Origin: Agromyces mediolanus
GTDB taxonomy: Bacteria; Actinomycetota; Actinomycetes; Actinomycetales; Microbacteriaceae
Assembly (NCBI RefSeq): GCF_014648575.1
Contig: NZ_BMRJ01000001.1
Span: 1,904,317 to 1,968,316, forward strand
DNA length: 64,000 nt
Direction of reading: 5' to 3'
How positions within the stretch are numbered: the stretch's first letter is position 1; each line of letters begins with the position of its first letter. The notes under the pieces were generated by a model that saw nothing but the letters and a program-made list of their open reading frames with translations, was not told the DNA's origin and made no database searches. Of the stretch, positions 50,096 to 60,111 are shown piece after piece. The position numbers and the translations under genes are program-made.

Positions 50096-51002
50096 TCGGA
50101 CCCCCACCACCCCGCCAGAGGTCGACCGAGTCGCCGCGTCCCGGGCCGCCGTCGCGGCGCGCCGGGCCCGCGCGATCGTGAAGCAGGAGGTCGCCGACGG
50201 CGCCCGGAGCCCGCTCGACGTGCTCCGGGTCGCGTTCGACGAGCCCGACGGCGTCGAGGGCCGGCTGCGGGTCACGGAGTTCCTCGGGGCCATCCCGGCG
50301 ATCGGCCGCACGAAGACCGAGCGGATCATGGACGAGCTCCAGATCTCGCCCGCCAAGCGCCTGGGCGGCCTGGGGCGCCTGCAGCGCCGGCGCCTGCGCG
50401 GCTTCGCCGCCGAATGGGTCGCCGCGCACGGCGGCACGGGCGACCGGCTGGTCGTCCTCGCCGGGCCCACCGCCGTCGGCAAGGGCACGGTCGCGGGGTA
50501 CATCCGCGATCACTACCCCGAGGTGAAGCTCTCGGTCTCCGCGACGACGCGCGCGCCGCGCCCGGGCGAGATCGACGGCGAGCACTACTTCTTCGTCGAC
50601 GACGCCGAGTTCGACCGGCTGATCGAGACCGGCGAGCTGCTCGAGTGGGCGACCGTGCACAACGCCTCCCGCTACGGCACGCCGCGCGGCCCGGTGGAGC
50701 GCGCGATCGCCGCCGGCGACAGCGTGCTGCTGGAGATCGACATCCAGGGCGCGCGCTCGGTGCGCCGCGCCATGCCGGAGGCGACGCTCGTCTTCCTGCA
50801 GCCGCCGAGCTGGGACGAGCTCGTCCGCCGACTCGTCGGCCGCGGCACCGAGGGACCGGCGGAGCAGCAGCGCCGGCTCGAGACCGCGAAGGTCGAGCTG
50901 GCCTCGGCCGACGAGTTCGATCACCAGGTCGTGAACCACGAGGTCTCCGAGGCCGCGCAAAAGGTCGTAGACTTGATGCGGCCCCGCAAGGGTCGTCATT
51001 GA
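50088..51002 (+). CDS. gmk: Fusion of integration host factor mIHF and guanylate kinase
   Basis: The 304-residue protein joins two domains normally encoded by neighbouring genes. Residues about 15-112 look like actinobacterial mIHF ([17 protein letters not shown], and the H2TH-like [20 protein letters not shown] then [14 protein letters not shown]). Residues about 120-302 are guanylate kinase with P-loop AGPTAVGKG (126-133), [19 protein letters not shown] and [15 protein letters not shown]. mIHF binds DNA and shapes the nucleoid; Gmk makes GDP from GMP. No stop or start separates them. GTG 50088 follows the leaderless -10 box. The fused protein would be a DNA-binding nucleotide kinase unless cleaved or internally initiated. 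Confidence 0.93.
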   Translation: MSDRTPTTPPEVDRVAASRAAVAARRARAIVKQEVADGARSPLDVLRVAFDEPDGVEGRLRVTEFLGAIPAIGRTKTERIMDELQISPAKRLGGLGRLQRRRLRGFAAEWVAAHGGTGDRLVVLAGPTAVGKGTVAGYIRDHYPEVKLSVSATTRAPRPGEIDGEHYFFVDDAEFDRLIETGELLEWATVHNASRYGTPRGPVERAIAAGDSVLLEIDIQGARSVRRAMPEATLVFLQPPSWDELVRRLVGRGTEGPAEQQRRLETAKVELASADEFDHQVVNHEVSEAAQKVVDLMRPRKGRH

Positions 51003-51080
51003 GCTGCCCGCAGTTCGGGCGACCGGGCCACGATCTTTCGCGCACACCTCGTGCGCATCACCGAAGCGAGGAGTCACTCC

Positions 51081-51338
51081 ATGGCTGAGAAGCTGTCCGG
51101 CATCATCGACCCGCCCATCGACGACCTGCTGTCGAAGGTCGACTCGAAGTACCAGCTGGTCATCTTCGCGTCGAAGCGCGCCCGCCAGATCAACGACTAC
51201 TACGCCGACCTGCACGAGGGCAGCCTGTTCGACAACGTCGGCCCGCTCGTGGACTCGTCGATCGATGACAAGCCGCTCACCGTGGCGATGCACGAGATCA
51301 ACGAGGACAAGCTGCGCCTGCGCCCCATCAGCGAGTAA
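51081..51338 (+). CDS. rpoZ: RNA polymerase omega subunit
   Basis: The 85-residue protein has the omega pattern [33 protein letters not shown] and the C-terminal [13 protein letters not shown]. Omega supports assembly of the beta-prime subunit. ATG 51081 follows GAGGAG; the earlier in-frame GTG gives a non-family extension. It lies between gmk and coaBC, the usual gmk-rpoZ-coaBC order, and omega also links to ppGpp response in other bacteria. Confidence 0.97.
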   Translation: MAEKLSGIIDPPIDDLLSKVDSKYQLVIFASKRARQINDYYADLHEGSLFDNVGPLVDSSIDDKPLTVAMHEINEDKLRLRPISE

Positions 51339-51347
51339 GTCGCCGGC

Positions 51348-52613
51348 GTGGCGAGCACGACGGGCCGACTGAACATCGTCGTCGGCATCACCGGCGGCAT
51401 CGCCGCGTACAAGGCGGTCGCCGTCGTGCGCCAGCTCGTCCTGGCCGGCCATGACGTGCACGTCGTCCCGACCGAGGCGGCGCTCCGCTTCGTCGGCCGG
51501 CCGACGCTCGAGGCGATCTCGCGCAATCCGGTGCACACCGAGCTGTACGAGGGCGTCGCCGAGGTCCGGCACGTCGCCATCGGGCAGGCCGCCGACCTCA
51601 TCGTCATCGCCCCGGCGACGGCGAACTCGATCGCGAAGCTCGCGGCCGGGCTCGCCGACGACCTGCTCGGCAACACCGTGCTCGCAAGCCGCGCCCCGCT
51701 CGTCATCGCCCCGGCGATGCACACCGAGATGTGGGAGCACCCCGCGACGCGCGCGAACGTGGCGCTGCTGCGCGAGCGCGGCGTCACGATCGTCGGCCCG
51801 GCCGAGGGGCAGCTGACCGGCACCGACCGCGGAGCCGGCCGGCTCGAGGAGCCCGAGGTCATCGTCGAGGCCGCCCTCGCGCGCATCTCCGCCGGGCGCG
51901 CGTCCGGCGATCTCGCCGGGCGCCGAGTCGTGGTGAGCGCCGGCGGCACGCGCGAACCGCTCGACCCCGTGCGCTTCCTCGGCAACCGCTCGAGCGGCAA
52001 GCAGGGCATCGCGATCGCGGAGGCCGCCCGCGCCCGTGGCGCCGAGGTGACGCTCGTGGCCGCGAATCTCGAGGTGCCGCGCCCCGAGGGCTGCGACGTC
52101 CGCGAGGTCAGCACGGCGCTCGAACTGCAGCGCGAACTCGTGGCCGCCGCCGCGGGCGCCGACGTGGTGGTCATGGCCGCCGCGGTCGCCGACTACCGCC
52201 CCGCCGCGGTCAGCGAGCAGAAGATCAAGAAGGACGCCTCGGACTCCGGACTCACCCTCGAGCTCGTGCGCAATCCCGACATCCTCGCCGGCCTCGGCGC
52301 CGCGCCGCACGACGGCACCCTGCTCGTCGGCTTCGCCGCCGAGACCGAAGCAGACGAGGGGCGCCTGCTGGAGCTCGGCCGCGGCAAGCGGCGCGCGAAG
52401 GGCGCCGACCTCCTGGTGGTGAACCGGGTCGGCTGGACGGAGGGCTTCGCCGCCGACGAGAACCGGGTCGTCGTCATCGGGGCCGACGACTCGGTCGTCA
52501 CACAAGCACACGGAAGCAAGGCGTCGGTGGCGGATGCCATCCTCGACGTGGTTGTCTCGAAGTTGAACCCCGCGGCGCCCGCCGCACGCACTCCAGAAGG
52601 AACGACGAGCTGA
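51348..52613 (+). CDS. coaBC: Phosphopantothenoylcysteine decarboxylase/synthetase CoaBC
   Basis: The 421-residue bifunctional enzyme of coenzyme A synthesis has an FMN-binding CoaC domain (about 1-185, [47 protein letters not shown]). A CoaB synthetase domain follows (about 190-410, [39 protein letters not shown]). It ligates cysteine to phosphopantothenate and decarboxylates the product. GTG 51348 begins nine bases after rpoZ; metK starts two bases after its stop. Confidence 0.97.
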   Translation: MASTTGRLNIVVGITGGIAAYKAVAVVRQLVLAGHDVHVVPTEAALRFVGRPTLEAISRNPVHTELYEGVAEVRHVAIGQAADLIVIAPATANSIAKLAAGLADDLLGNTVLASRAPLVIAPAMHTEMWEHPATRANVALLRERGVTIVGPAEGQLTGTDRGAGRLEEPEVIVEAALARISAGRASGDLAGRRVVVSAGGTREPLDPVRFLGNRSSGKQGIAIAEAARARGAEVTLVAANLEVPRPEGCDVREVSTALELQRELVAAAAGADVVVMAAAVADYRPAAVSEQKIKKDASDSGLTLELVRNPDILAGLGAAPHDGTLLVGFAAETEADEGRLLELGRGKRRAKGADLLVVNRVGWTEGFAADENRVVVIGADDSVVTQAHGSKASVADAILDVVVSKLNPAAPAARTPEGTTS

Positions 52614-52615
52614 AC

Positions 52616-53809
52616 ATGAGCGCACTCCGCCTCTTCACGTCCGAATCGGTCACCGAGGGGCACCCGGACAAGATCTGCGACCAGATCTCCGACTCCATCC
52701 TCGATGCGCTGCTCACCGTCGACCCGAACGCCCGCGTCGCGGTCGAGACGCTCGTCACGACCGGACTCGTGCACGTCGCGGGCGAGGTCTCGACCTCGGG
52801 CTACGTCGAGATCCCGGCGATCGTGCGCGAACGGGTGACCTCGATCGGCTACGACTCCTCCGACGTCTGGTTCGACGGCCGCTCCTGCGGCGTCTCGGTC
52901 TCGATCGGGGGGCAGTCGCCCGACATCGCGCAGGGCGTCGACCACGCCTTCGAGGCGCGCGAGCACGCGAGCGACGACGAACTCGACCGTCAGGGCGCCG
53001 GAGACCAGGGCATCATGTTCGGCTACGCGGTGCGCGAGACGCCCGAGCTCATGCCCGTGCCGATCTGGCTCGCCCATCGCCTCGCCGAGCGCCTCGCCGA
53101 CGTGCGCAAGGCCGGCGAGCTCGACTACCTGCGGCCCGACGGCAAGACCCAGGTCACGGTCGGCTACGAGGGGCAGACGCCCCGCAGCATCGAGACCGTC
53201 GTGCTGTCGACGCAGCACTCGCCCAAGATCTCCACGGAGCAGCTCCGCGCCGAGGTCGAGGAGCTCGTCATCCGCCCGGTCCTCGACACGGTCGAACTGG
53301 CGCGGCCCGAGCTCCGCGTGCTCATCAATCCGACCGGCCGCTTCGAGATCGGCGGCCCCCAGGGCGACGCCGGGCTCACCGGCCGCAAGATCATCATCGA
53401 CACCTACGGCGGCGCGAGCCGGCACGGCGGCGGTGCGTTCAGCGGCAAGGATCCCTCGAAGGTCGACCGTTCGGCCGCCTACGCCATGCGCTGGGTCGCG
53501 AAGAACGCCGTCGCCGCGGGGCTCGCCGACCGCCTCGAGGTGCAGGTCGCCTACGCGATCGGTGCGGCGGCGCCGGTCGGGCTCTACGTCGAGACCTTCG
53601 GCACGGCGCACGTGCCGGAGGAGCGCCTCATCGGAGCCATCCGCGAAGTGTTCGACCTGCGCCCGGCCGCCATCATCCGCGACCTCGATCTGCTGCGGCC
53701 GATCTACGCGAAGACCGCGACGTACGGCCACTTCGGCCGCGAGCTGCCCGACTTCAGCTGGGAGCGGCTCGACCGCGTCGACGCGCTCCGTTCCGCCGCC
53801 GGGCTCTGA
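52616..53809 (+). CDS. metK: S-adenosylmethionine synthetase
   Basis: The 397-residue enzyme makes SAM from methionine and ATP. It shows [20 protein letters not shown] (first domain), [12 protein letters not shown], the phosphate loop [19 protein letters not shown] and [16 protein letters not shown]. Length is normal. A GAAGG site precedes ATG 52616 near the end of coaBC. priA follows after one base. Confidence 0.98.
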   Translation: MSALRLFTSESVTEGHPDKICDQISDSILDALLTVDPNARVAVETLVTTGLVHVAGEVSTSGYVEIPAIVRERVTSIGYDSSDVWFDGRSCGVSVSIGGQSPDIAQGVDHAFEAREHASDDELDRQGAGDQGIMFGYAVRETPELMPVPIWLAHRLAERLADVRKAGELDYLRPDGKTQVTVGYEGQTPRSIETVVLSTQHSPKISTEQLRAEVEELVIRPVLDTVELARPELRVLINPTGRFEIGGPQGDAGLTGRKIIIDTYGGASRHGGGAFSGKDPSKVDRSAAYAMRWVAKNAVAAGLADRLEVQVAYAIGAAAPVGLYVETFGTAHVPEERLIGAIREVFDLRPAAIIRDLDLLRPIYAKTATYGHFGRELPDFSWERLDRVDALRSAAGL

Positions 53810-53810
53810 G

Positions 53811-55766
53811 ATGGCGGGCGACCTCGTCGCCAGGGTGCTCGTCGACTCGCCCCTCCCGCAGCTCGACCAGCTCTTCGACTACCGGGTGCCCGATCGGCTG
53901 CGCGACGTCGTGCGCGCCGGCATGCGGGTGCGGGTGCCGCTCCGCACCGGCGGGCGCATCGCGAACGCCTGGCTCGTCGAACTCGGCGACCACAGCGAGT
54001 TCGCGGGCCGGCTGAGCGAGCTCGACGATGTCGTCTCCGAGGCGCCGATGCTCACGCCGGAGGTGTGGCGGCTGGCGCGTGCCGCGGCCGACCGCGCCGC
54101 CGGCAATGCGAGCGACATCCTGCGGCTCGCGATCCCGGGGCGGTACGTGCGCGCCGAGCGCGCCTGGCTCACTGCGGAGCCCGATCCCGGCCCGCTGCCC
54201 GTCGACCCGCCCGCTCCGCCCGGCGGCGCGGAGGGTGCGCTCGCGCGCGGGCTCGCCACGGGCGAGCGGATGGCTCTCGCGGCCGACGCCCGCCCCGTCC
54301 GGCTGCCCGACGGCACCTGGGTGGGGGCCTGGGCGAGCGAACTCGCCCTCGCGGCGGCGAACGTGCTCGCGAGCGATCGCAGCGCGATCCTCGTGGTACC
54401 CGACTACCGCGACCAGGAGCAGCTCGAGGCGGCGCTCGGGGCCCTCGTCGACGCGCGACGCGTGCTCCGCACCGACGCCCGGCAGACCGGTCCCGCGCGC
54501 TACCGGGCCTTCCTCGACGCGACGGGCGAGGCCGCGCGCATCATCGTCGGCAACCGTTCGGCCGTGTACGCCCCCGCGGCCCGGCTCGGTCTCATCGCCT
54601 TCTGGGACGACGGCGACGGGCTCATGAACGAGCCGCTCTCGCCCGGTGTGCACCCCAGGGACGCCGCCCTCATCCGTCAGGAGCAGTCGGGCGCCGCCCT
54701 CCTCTTCGCCGGCCACACCCGCAGCGTCGAGGTGCAACGGCTGGTCGAGCTCGGCTGGGTGCACGAGGTCCCGCTGCAGAAGCCCGTGCGGCCGCGGGTC
54801 GTCGTCACCGAGCGGCAGGCGCAGACCGAACCGGGCTCGGCCCGCATCCCCTCCGCCGCCTGGCGCGAGGCGCAGGAGGCGGCCGCGCTCGGCCCGGTAC
54901 TGGTGCAGGTCGCCCGGCCCGGCAACGCGCCGCTCCTGGTCTGCGACCGGTGCCGCGAGCCGGCCAAGTGCGCCGCGTGCAGCGGTCCGCTCGCGATTCC
55001 GCGTTCGGGCGGCGTCGCCGTGTGCACGCTCTGCGGCACTGCGGCGAGCGCGTGGCGCTGCCCGGTCTGCGAGGGCACCAAGCTGCGCGCCGCGACCGTG
55101 GGGGCGAGCCGGACGGCCGAGGAGCTCGGGCGGGCGTTCCCGCGCACCCGGGTCATCCTGTCCGACGGCGAACGGCCGGTCCTGCGGGTGGGACCCGAGC
55201 CGGCGCTCATCGTCGCCACGCGGGGGGCCGAGCCGTTCGCCGAGGGCGGCTACCGGGCCGTGCTGCTGCTCGATGGCGAGCGGATGCTGCTGCGCGAGAC
55301 GCTTCGGGTGGCCGAGGACTGTCTGCGCTGGTGGTCGAACGCCGCCGCGCTGGCCGCGCCCGGGGCGCCGGTGTTCCTCGTCGGCGTCGCCGGGGAGCTC
55401 GCCTCGGCGCTCGCGACCTGGCGGCAGCCCGAGTGGGCGGCGCACGAGCTCGCCTCCCGGCGCACCCTCCGCTTCCCGCCGGCGATCCGGGTGGCGAGCG
55501 TCACGAGCGGGCGCGAGCGCCTCGCGCGGGCGCTCGACGCCGTCACGGAGGCCGTGCCGGGCGTCGACGTGCTGGGGCCCGTCCCGGTGGACGAGGGGCT
55601 CGAACGCGCCCTCGTGCGCTTCGACTACGGGCAGGGCGCCGCCGTCGCCCGCACGCTCGAGGCGGAGATGATCCGCGCGGCGACCGAGCGGCGCAAGCCG
55701 GTGGCGGGTCGGCAGGTGAAGCGGCCGATCCTCCGGGTCCGCTTCGACGACCCGGAGGTGCCCTGA
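53811..55766 (+). CDS. priA: PriA-like primosomal protein N' without helicase motifs
   Basis: The 651-residue protein keeps the PriA DNA-binding N-terminus (VARVLVDSPLPQLDQLFDYRVPD, VRAGMRVRVPLRTGGRI) and the zinc-binding region (CDRCREPAKCAACSGPL and CTLCG to CPVC). The helicase core, however, has lost the P-loop, and the DEAH box is replaced by WDDGDG. Such degenerate PriA proteins are known in actinobacteria and are thought to load the primosome without ATP-driven unwinding. It lies between metK and fmt, an old conserved order. Confidence 0.94.
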   Translation: MAGDLVARVLVDSPLPQLDQLFDYRVPDRLRDVVRAGMRVRVPLRTGGRIANAWLVELGDHSEFAGRLSELDDVVSEAPMLTPEVWRLARAAADRAAGNASDILRLAIPGRYVRAERAWLTAEPDPGPLPVDPPAPPGGAEGALARGLATGERMALAADARPVRLPDGTWVGAWASELALAAANVLASDRSAILVVPDYRDQEQLEAALGALVDARRVLRTDARQTGPARYRAFLDATGEAARIIVGNRSAVYAPAARLGLIAFWDDGDGLMNEPLSPGVHPRDAALIRQEQSGAALLFAGHTRSVEVQRLVELGWVHEVPLQKPVRPRVVVTERQAQTEPGSARIPSAAWREAQEAAALGPVLVQVARPGNAPLLVCDRCREPAKCAACSGPLAIPRSGGVAVCTLCGTAASAWRCPVCEGTKLRAATVGASRTAEELGRAFPRTRVILSDGERPVLRVGPEPALIVATRGAEPFAEGGYRAVLLLDGERMLLRETLRVAEDCLRWWSNAAALAAPGAPVFLVGVAGELASALATWRQPEWAAHELASRRTLRFPPAIRVASVTSGRERLARALDAVTEAVPGVDVLGPVPVDEGLERALVRFDYGQGAAVARTLEAEMIRAATERRKPVAGRQVKRPILRVRFDDPEVP

Positions 55767-55805
55767 GCCGGTCCCGCCTCCGCGCGGCGCCTCCCGCGCA
55801 TCCGG

Positions 55806-55811
55806 GAGAAT
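55806..55811 (+). promoter_or_regulatory. -10 box GAGAAT, leaderless, for fmt
   Basis: GAGAAT ends six bases before GTG 55818; the first base departs from TANNNT. Confidence 0.4.
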
Positions 55812-55817
55812 GGCCGG

Positions 55818-56762
55818 GTGACCTCTCTGCGCCTCGTCTTCGCCGGAACCCCGGCCGCCGCCGTCCCGAGCCTCCGACGGCTCGCCGCCTCCCGGCACGA
55901 ACTCGTCGGCGTCGTGACGCGTCCGGACGCCCCGCTCGGGCGGAAGCGCGTGCTGACCCCGTCTCCCGTCGCCGCCGCCGCGACGGAGCTCGACGTGCCG
56001 ACGATCAAGGCGGCCCGTCTGGACGCCGAGGCGACCGCGTCGATCGCCGCCCTCGAGCCCGATCTCGGCGTGATCGTCGCCTACGGCGGCCTCGTCCGCG
56101 AGCCGCTGCTGAGCGCGCCCCGGCTCGGCTGGATCAACCTGCACTTCTCACTCCTCCCGGCCTGGCGCGGTGCGGCGCCGGTGCAGCACTCGATCATCGC
56201 GGGCGACGACGAGCACGGCGCGGCGGTGTTCCAGCTCGTTCCGGAGCTCGACGCGGGCGCGGTGTTCGCCGCGCTCCGCCGACCCGCCGACCGGCTGGCG
56301 ACGGCGGGGGAGACGCTCGACCGGCTCGCCGTCGAGGGCGCGGAACTGCTGGCCGGGGTCGTCGACGCGCTGGCCGACGGGACCGCGGTGGCCCGGCCGC
56401 AGTCCGGTGAGCCGAGCTTCGCTCCGAAGCTCTCGCTCGACGACGGGCGGCTCGACTGGACGCAGCCCGCGGCCCGGGTGCTCGACCGGTATCGCGGTGT
56501 CACGCCGGAGCCGGGCGCATGGGCGATGCTCGACGGCGTGCGGGTCAAGGTGCTCGAGGCCCGCCTCGCCGAGCCGAGCGGGGCGCCCGAGGCGGGCGCC
56601 GCGCTGGTGCCCGGAGAGTTGGCGCCGGAGCGCCGGCGACTCCTCGTCGGCACGGCCGACGCGGCGATCGAGCTCGTCCGCGTCCAGCCGGCCGGGCGAG
56701 GCGCGATGTCCGCGGCCGACTGGGGGCGGGGGCTTCCGGCCGGTGCCCGCTTCGAGGCCTGA
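55818..56762 (+). CDS. fmt: Methionyl-tRNA formyltransferase
   Basis: The 314-residue enzyme formylates initiator Met-tRNA using 10-formyltetrahydrofolate. It has LRLVFAGTPAAAVPSLRRL, the catalytic Asn-His in GWINLHFSLLPAWRGAAPVQ with the SLLP loop, and Asp in ELDAGAVF. A C-terminal tRNA-binding domain follows (about 205-310). No def gene is adjacent; rsmB follows instead. Confidence 0.97.
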   Translation: MTSLRLVFAGTPAAAVPSLRRLAASRHELVGVVTRPDAPLGRKRVLTPSPVAAAATELDVPTIKAARLDAEATASIAALEPDLGVIVAYGGLVREPLLSAPRLGWINLHFSLLPAWRGAAPVQHSIIAGDDEHGAAVFQLVPELDAGAVFAALRRPADRLATAGETLDRLAVEGAELLAGVVDALADGTAVARPQSGEPSFAPKLSLDDGRLDWTQPAARVLDRYRGVTPEPGAWAMLDGVRVKVLEARLAEPSGAPEAGAALVPGELAPERRRLLVGTADAAIELVRVQPAGRGAMSAADWGRGLPAGARFEA

Positions 56763-56805
56763 CGGTCGACGGTCCGCCGCGTCGCCGGGCCCCGGTCCGG
56801 GCCCG

Positions 56806-56811
56806 TACAGT
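56806..56811 (+). promoter_or_regulatory. -10 box TACAGT, leaderless, for rsmB
   Basis: TACAGT ends six bases before GTG 56818. Confidence 0.55.
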
Positions 56812-56817
56812 TGACGG

Positions 56818-58245
56818 GTGGTCAGGAAGCAGGAGCGCAGCGCTGGACGCGAGCGGGGGACGGCGCCCCGTCAGGTGCGGGTGTCGCCCGCGCGGATCGT
56901 CGCGTACGAGGTGCTCGAGGCGGTGCGCGACGACGAGGCGTACGCCAACCTCCTGCTCCCGAAGCGCATCGAGCGCTCCAAGCTGAGCCCAGCCGACGCG
57001 GCGCTCGCGACCGAGCTCACCTACGGCACCCTGCGGATGCAGGGCTACTACGACCGCATCATCGAGCTCGTCTCCGAGCGCGATCGCACGGCCATCGATC
57101 CCGTCGTGCTCGACATCCTCCGCCTCGGCGCGCACCAGCTGCTCGCCACCCGGGTGCCCCTGCACGCCGCGGTGAACGAGCAGGTCGTGCTCGCGAAGCG
57201 GCTCGCCCCCGCGGCCAGCGGCTTCGTCAACGGCGTGCTGCGCACCATCTCCCGCTCGACGCCGGAGGAGTGGCGCGGCTGGGTCGCCGACGAGACGACG
57301 GGCGGCGAGCTCGAACGGATGGCGGTGCTCGAGAGTCATCCGGAGTGGATCGTGCGGGCCTTCGCGCAGGCGCTCGAGCGTGAGGGTCGAGCCGAGGAGC
57401 TGGCGTCGCTCCTGGCCGCCGACAACGCCGCGCCGCGGGTCAACCTGGTTGCGCTGCCCGGGCTCGGCGACGAGCCGGTGGCGGAGCTCGGCGCGCCGAA
57501 CCGCTTCTCGCCGATCGGCTTCACGGCCGCGAACCCGTTCGAGCTCATCGCCGCTCACGAGGGGCGGGTGCGGGTGCAGGACGAGGGGTCGCAGCTCGCG
57601 GCGCTCGCCCTCAGCCGGGCGCGCCCGGTGGAGCCGGGGGAGCGCTGGCTCGACCTCTGCGCAGGGCCCGGCGGAAAGACGGCCGTGCTGGCCGCCGAAG
57701 CGCTCGCGGCCGATGCCGAGCTCGTCGCGAACGAGCTCGGCGAGGCGCGCGCGGAACTCGTGCGCAAGGCCGTCGCCGGCGTGCCGCTCGACGTGCCCGT
57801 GCGGGTCGGCGACGGCCGGTCGGTGGCGGCCGCCGAGCTGGACGCGCCCGCCGGCTTCGACCGGATCCTGCTCGACGCGCCGTGCACCGGGCTCGGCGCG
57901 CTCCGTCGCCGTCCTGAGGCGCGCTGGCGCAAGCAGCCGAGCGACGTCGCCGAACTCACCGCCCTGCAGGGGGAGCTCTTCGATCACGCCGTGGAACTGC
58001 TCGCGCCGGGCGGACTGCTCGCCTACGTGACGTGCTCGCCGCACACGGGCGAGACCCACGGCACGCTCGCCGCGGCGATGCGCCGCTGGGACGGCGCCAT
58101 CGAGCCGGTCGACACCCGCTCCGTCGTCGCGTCCGTGGCACGGGACGAGCTCGACCTCGCCGGCGAGCCCGAGACCGTGCAGCTCTGGCCGCACCGCCAC
58201 GGCACCGACGCGATGTTCATCGCCCTGGTGCGCCGCGTCGGGTGA
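56818..58245 (+). CDS. rsmB: 16S rRNA m5C methyltransferase RsmB family
   Basis: The 475-residue protein has an N-terminal NusB-like domain (about 20-150, ARIVAYEVLEAVRDDEAYANLLLP). A SAM-dependent Fmu/RsmB domain follows with motif I LDLCAGPGGKTAVLAAEAL and the two catalytic Cys motifs DAPCTGLGALRRRPEARWR and YVTCSPHTGET. It should methylate a cytosine in 16S rRNA. GTG 56818 is set by the leaderless -10 box. Confidence 0.95.
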   Translation: MVRKQERSAGRERGTAPRQVRVSPARIVAYEVLEAVRDDEAYANLLLPKRIERSKLSPADAALATELTYGTLRMQGYYDRIIELVSERDRTAIDPVVLDILRLGAHQLLATRVPLHAAVNEQVVLAKRLAPAASGFVNGVLRTISRSTPEEWRGWVADETTGGELERMAVLESHPEWIVRAFAQALEREGRAEELASLLAADNAAPRVNLVALPGLGDEPVAELGAPNRFSPIGFTAANPFELIAAHEGRVRVQDEGSQLAALALSRARPVEPGERWLDLCAGPGGKTAVLAAEALAADAELVANELGEARAELVRKAVAGVPLDVPVRVGDGRSVAAAELDAPAGFDRILLDAPCTGLGALRRRPEARWRKQPSDVAELTALQGELFDHAVELLAPGGLLAYVTCSPHTGETHGTLAAAMRRWDGAIEPVDTRSVVASVARDELDLAGEPETVQLWPHRHGTDAMFIALVRRVG

Positions 58246-58262
58246 GTCACCCCGCCGCTCGC

Positions 58263-58268
58263 TAGGCT
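58263..58268 (+). promoter_or_regulatory. -10 box TAGGCT, leaderless, for rpe
   Basis: TAGGCT ends seven bases before ATG 58276. Confidence 0.6.
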
Positions 58269-58275
58269 TCGAGCC

Positions 58276-58944
58276 ATGACGACGCGCATCAATCCGAGCA
58301 TCCTGGCCGCCGACTTCGCGAACTTCGAGCGCGAGCTCGGGCGCATCGCCACGGCCGATCTCGTGCACGTCGACATCATGGACAACCACTTCGTGCCGAA
58401 CCTCACCTTCGGGTTGCCGATGGTGGAGCGGCTGCAGCAGGTCAGCCCGATCCCGCTCGACGTGCACCTCATGATCGACGACCCGGACCGCTGGGCACCG
58501 GGCTACGCCGAGGCGGGCGCGGCGAGCGTCACCTTCCACGCCGAGGCCGTCGCCGACCCGGTGGGGCTCGCCCGCCGGCTCCGCGAGATCGGCGCCCGCG
58601 CCGGCATCGCGCTGAAGCCCGGCACCGCGGCGGAGGCCTACCTCGAGCTGCTGCCCGAGTTCGACCAGGTGCTCGTGATGACGGTGGAGCCGGGCTTCGG
58701 CGGCCAGTCCTTCATGCCCGAGACGATGCCGAAGCTGCGCCTCGTCGCCGACGCCGTGCGCGCCGCGGGCCTCGACGTCTGGCTGCAGGTCGACGGCGGC
58801 GTCACGGTCGACACGATCGGCATCGCGGCCGAGGCGGGCGCGGACACTTTCGTCGCGGGCTCCGCGGTGTTCCGCGGGGTTCCCGAGGAGCAGATCGCGG
58901 CGCTGCGGGCGGCGGCGTCGTCGCACGGTCACGCGCACCGGTAG
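58276..58944 (+). CDS. rpe: Ribulose-phosphate 3-epimerase
   Basis: The 222-residue TIM-barrel enzyme interconverts ribulose 5-phosphate and xylulose 5-phosphate. It has INPSILAADFANFERE, the metal-binding HVDIMDNHFVPN and DVHLMIDDPDRW, MTVEPGFGGQSFMPE, and QVDGGVTVDTI. Its TAG stop opens the TAGCCT -10 box of hisE. Confidence 0.98.
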   Translation: MTTRINPSILAADFANFERELGRIATADLVHVDIMDNHFVPNLTFGLPMVERLQQVSPIPLDVHLMIDDPDRWAPGYAEAGAASVTFHAEAVADPVGLARRLREIGARAGIALKPGTAAEAYLELLPEFDQVLVMTVEPGFGGQSFMPETMPKLRLVADAVRAAGLDVWLQVDGGVTVDTIGIAAEAGADTFVAGSAVFRGVPEEQIAALRAAASSHGHAHR

Positions 58945-58947
58945 CCT
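58942..58947 (+). promoter_or_regulatory. -10 box TAGCCT overlapping the rpe stop
   Basis: TAGCCT includes the rpe stop and ends six bases before GTG 58954. The spacer AGGAGG could also act as a ribosome binding site on read-through transcripts. Confidence 0.55.
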
Positions 58948-58953
58948 AGGAGG

Positions 58954-59217
58954 GTGAAGACCTTCGACGACCTCTTCGTCGAGCTCAGCGAGAAGGCCAG
59001 GACCCGCCCCGAGGGTTCCGGCACCGTGCGCGAGCTCGACGCCGGCGTGCACGCCATCGGCAAGAAGATCGTTGAGGAGGCGGCCGAGGTCTGGATGGCT
59101 GCCGAGTACCAGAGCGACGAGGAGACGGCCGGCGAGATCTCGCAGCTGCTCTACCACCTCCAGGTGCTCATGCTGGCCAAGGGCCTCGAGCCGGCCGACG
59201 TGTACCGACATCTGTGA
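58954..59217 (+). CDS. hisE: Phosphoribosyl-ATP diphosphatase
   Basis: The 87-residue enzyme removes diphosphate from PR-ATP in histidine synthesis. It shows the all-helical MazG-like pattern [36 protein letters not shown] (metal-binding Glu residues) and [17 protein letters not shown]. It is a stand-alone hisE, followed by hisG as in other actinobacteria. Confidence 0.97.
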   Translation: MKTFDDLFVELSEKARTRPEGSGTVRELDAGVHAIGKKIVEEAAEVWMAAEYQSDEETAGEISQLLYHLQVLMLAKGLEPADVYRHL

Positions 59218-59261
59218 TCGCGCCCATGCCCGATCCGAACCGTCGACACGAAAGTCAGGAC

Positions 59262-60101
59262 ATGCTCCGCATTGCCGTGCCCAACAAGGGCTCGCTCTCC
59301 GACACCGCCGCCCAGATGCTCTGGGAGGCGGGGTACACCGGTCGCCGAGACCCGCGCGACCTCCACACCGCCGACCCGCGCAACGGGGTCGAGTTCTTCT
59401 ACCTCCGCCCGCGTGACATCGCGACGTACGTCGGCTCCGGCGCCCTCGACGTCGGCATCACGGGCCGCGATCTGCTGCTCGACTCCGGGTCCGACGCGAC
59501 CGAGATCGCCTCGCTCGGCTTCGGCGACTCGACGTTCCGCTTCGCGGCGCCCGCCGGCGGCTTCTCGACGCTCGAGGACCTCGAGGGGGTGCGGGTCGCC
59601 ACGAGCTACCCGGGTCTCGTCGGCGACTTCCTCGCCCGCCACGGCGTGACCGCCAAGCTCGTCAAGCTCGACGGCGCCGTGGAGTCCGCCGTGCGGCTGG
59701 GCGTCGCCGACGCCGTCGCCGACGTCGTCTCCACGGGCTCCACGCTGCGCAAGGCCGGTCTCGAGATCTTCGGGCCGGTCATCCTGCAGTCCGAGGCCGT
59801 GCTGATCGGCTCGGGCGTCGACAAGCCCGGCACTGGCACGCTCGTGCGCCGCCTGCAGGGCGTGCTCGTCGCCCGCCAGTACGTGCTGCTCGACTACGAC
59901 GTCCCGGTCGCGCACCTCGAGCAGGCCACCGCGGCCGCCCCGGGCTTCGAGTCGCCCACGGTCTCGCCGCTGCACGACCCCGACTGGGTGGCCGTCCGGG
60001 TGATGATCCCGCGCACCGACATGAACCACGTCATGGACGCGCTGTACGAGATCGGCGCCCGCGCCATCCTCGTCTCGGCGATCCACGCGGCCCGGTTGTG
60101 A
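59262..60101 (+). CDS. hisG: ATP phosphoribosyltransferase, long form
   Basis: The 279-residue enzyme starts histidine synthesis and carries the C-terminal allosteric domain (about 205-279) typical of the long, histidine-inhibited form. It has [29 protein letters not shown], the PRPP loop [14 protein letters not shown] and [18 protein letters not shown] 59262 matches the family start; an in-frame GTG at 59214 overlaps the hisE stop and cannot be excluded. Confidence 0.97.
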   Translation: MLRIAVPNKGSLSDTAAQMLWEAGYTGRRDPRDLHTADPRNGVEFFYLRPRDIATYVGSGALDVGITGRDLLLDSGSDATEIASLGFGDSTFRFAAPAGGFSTLEDLEGVRVATSYPGLVGDFLARHGVTAKLVKLDGAVESAVRLGVADAVADVVSTGSTLRKAGLEIFGPVILQSEAVLIGSGVDKPGTGTLVRRLQGVLVARQYVLLDYDVPVAHLEQATAAAPGFESPTVSPLHDPDWVAVRVMIPRTDMNHVMDALYEIGARAILVSAIHAARL

Positions 60102-60111
60102 GGGCGGCGCG

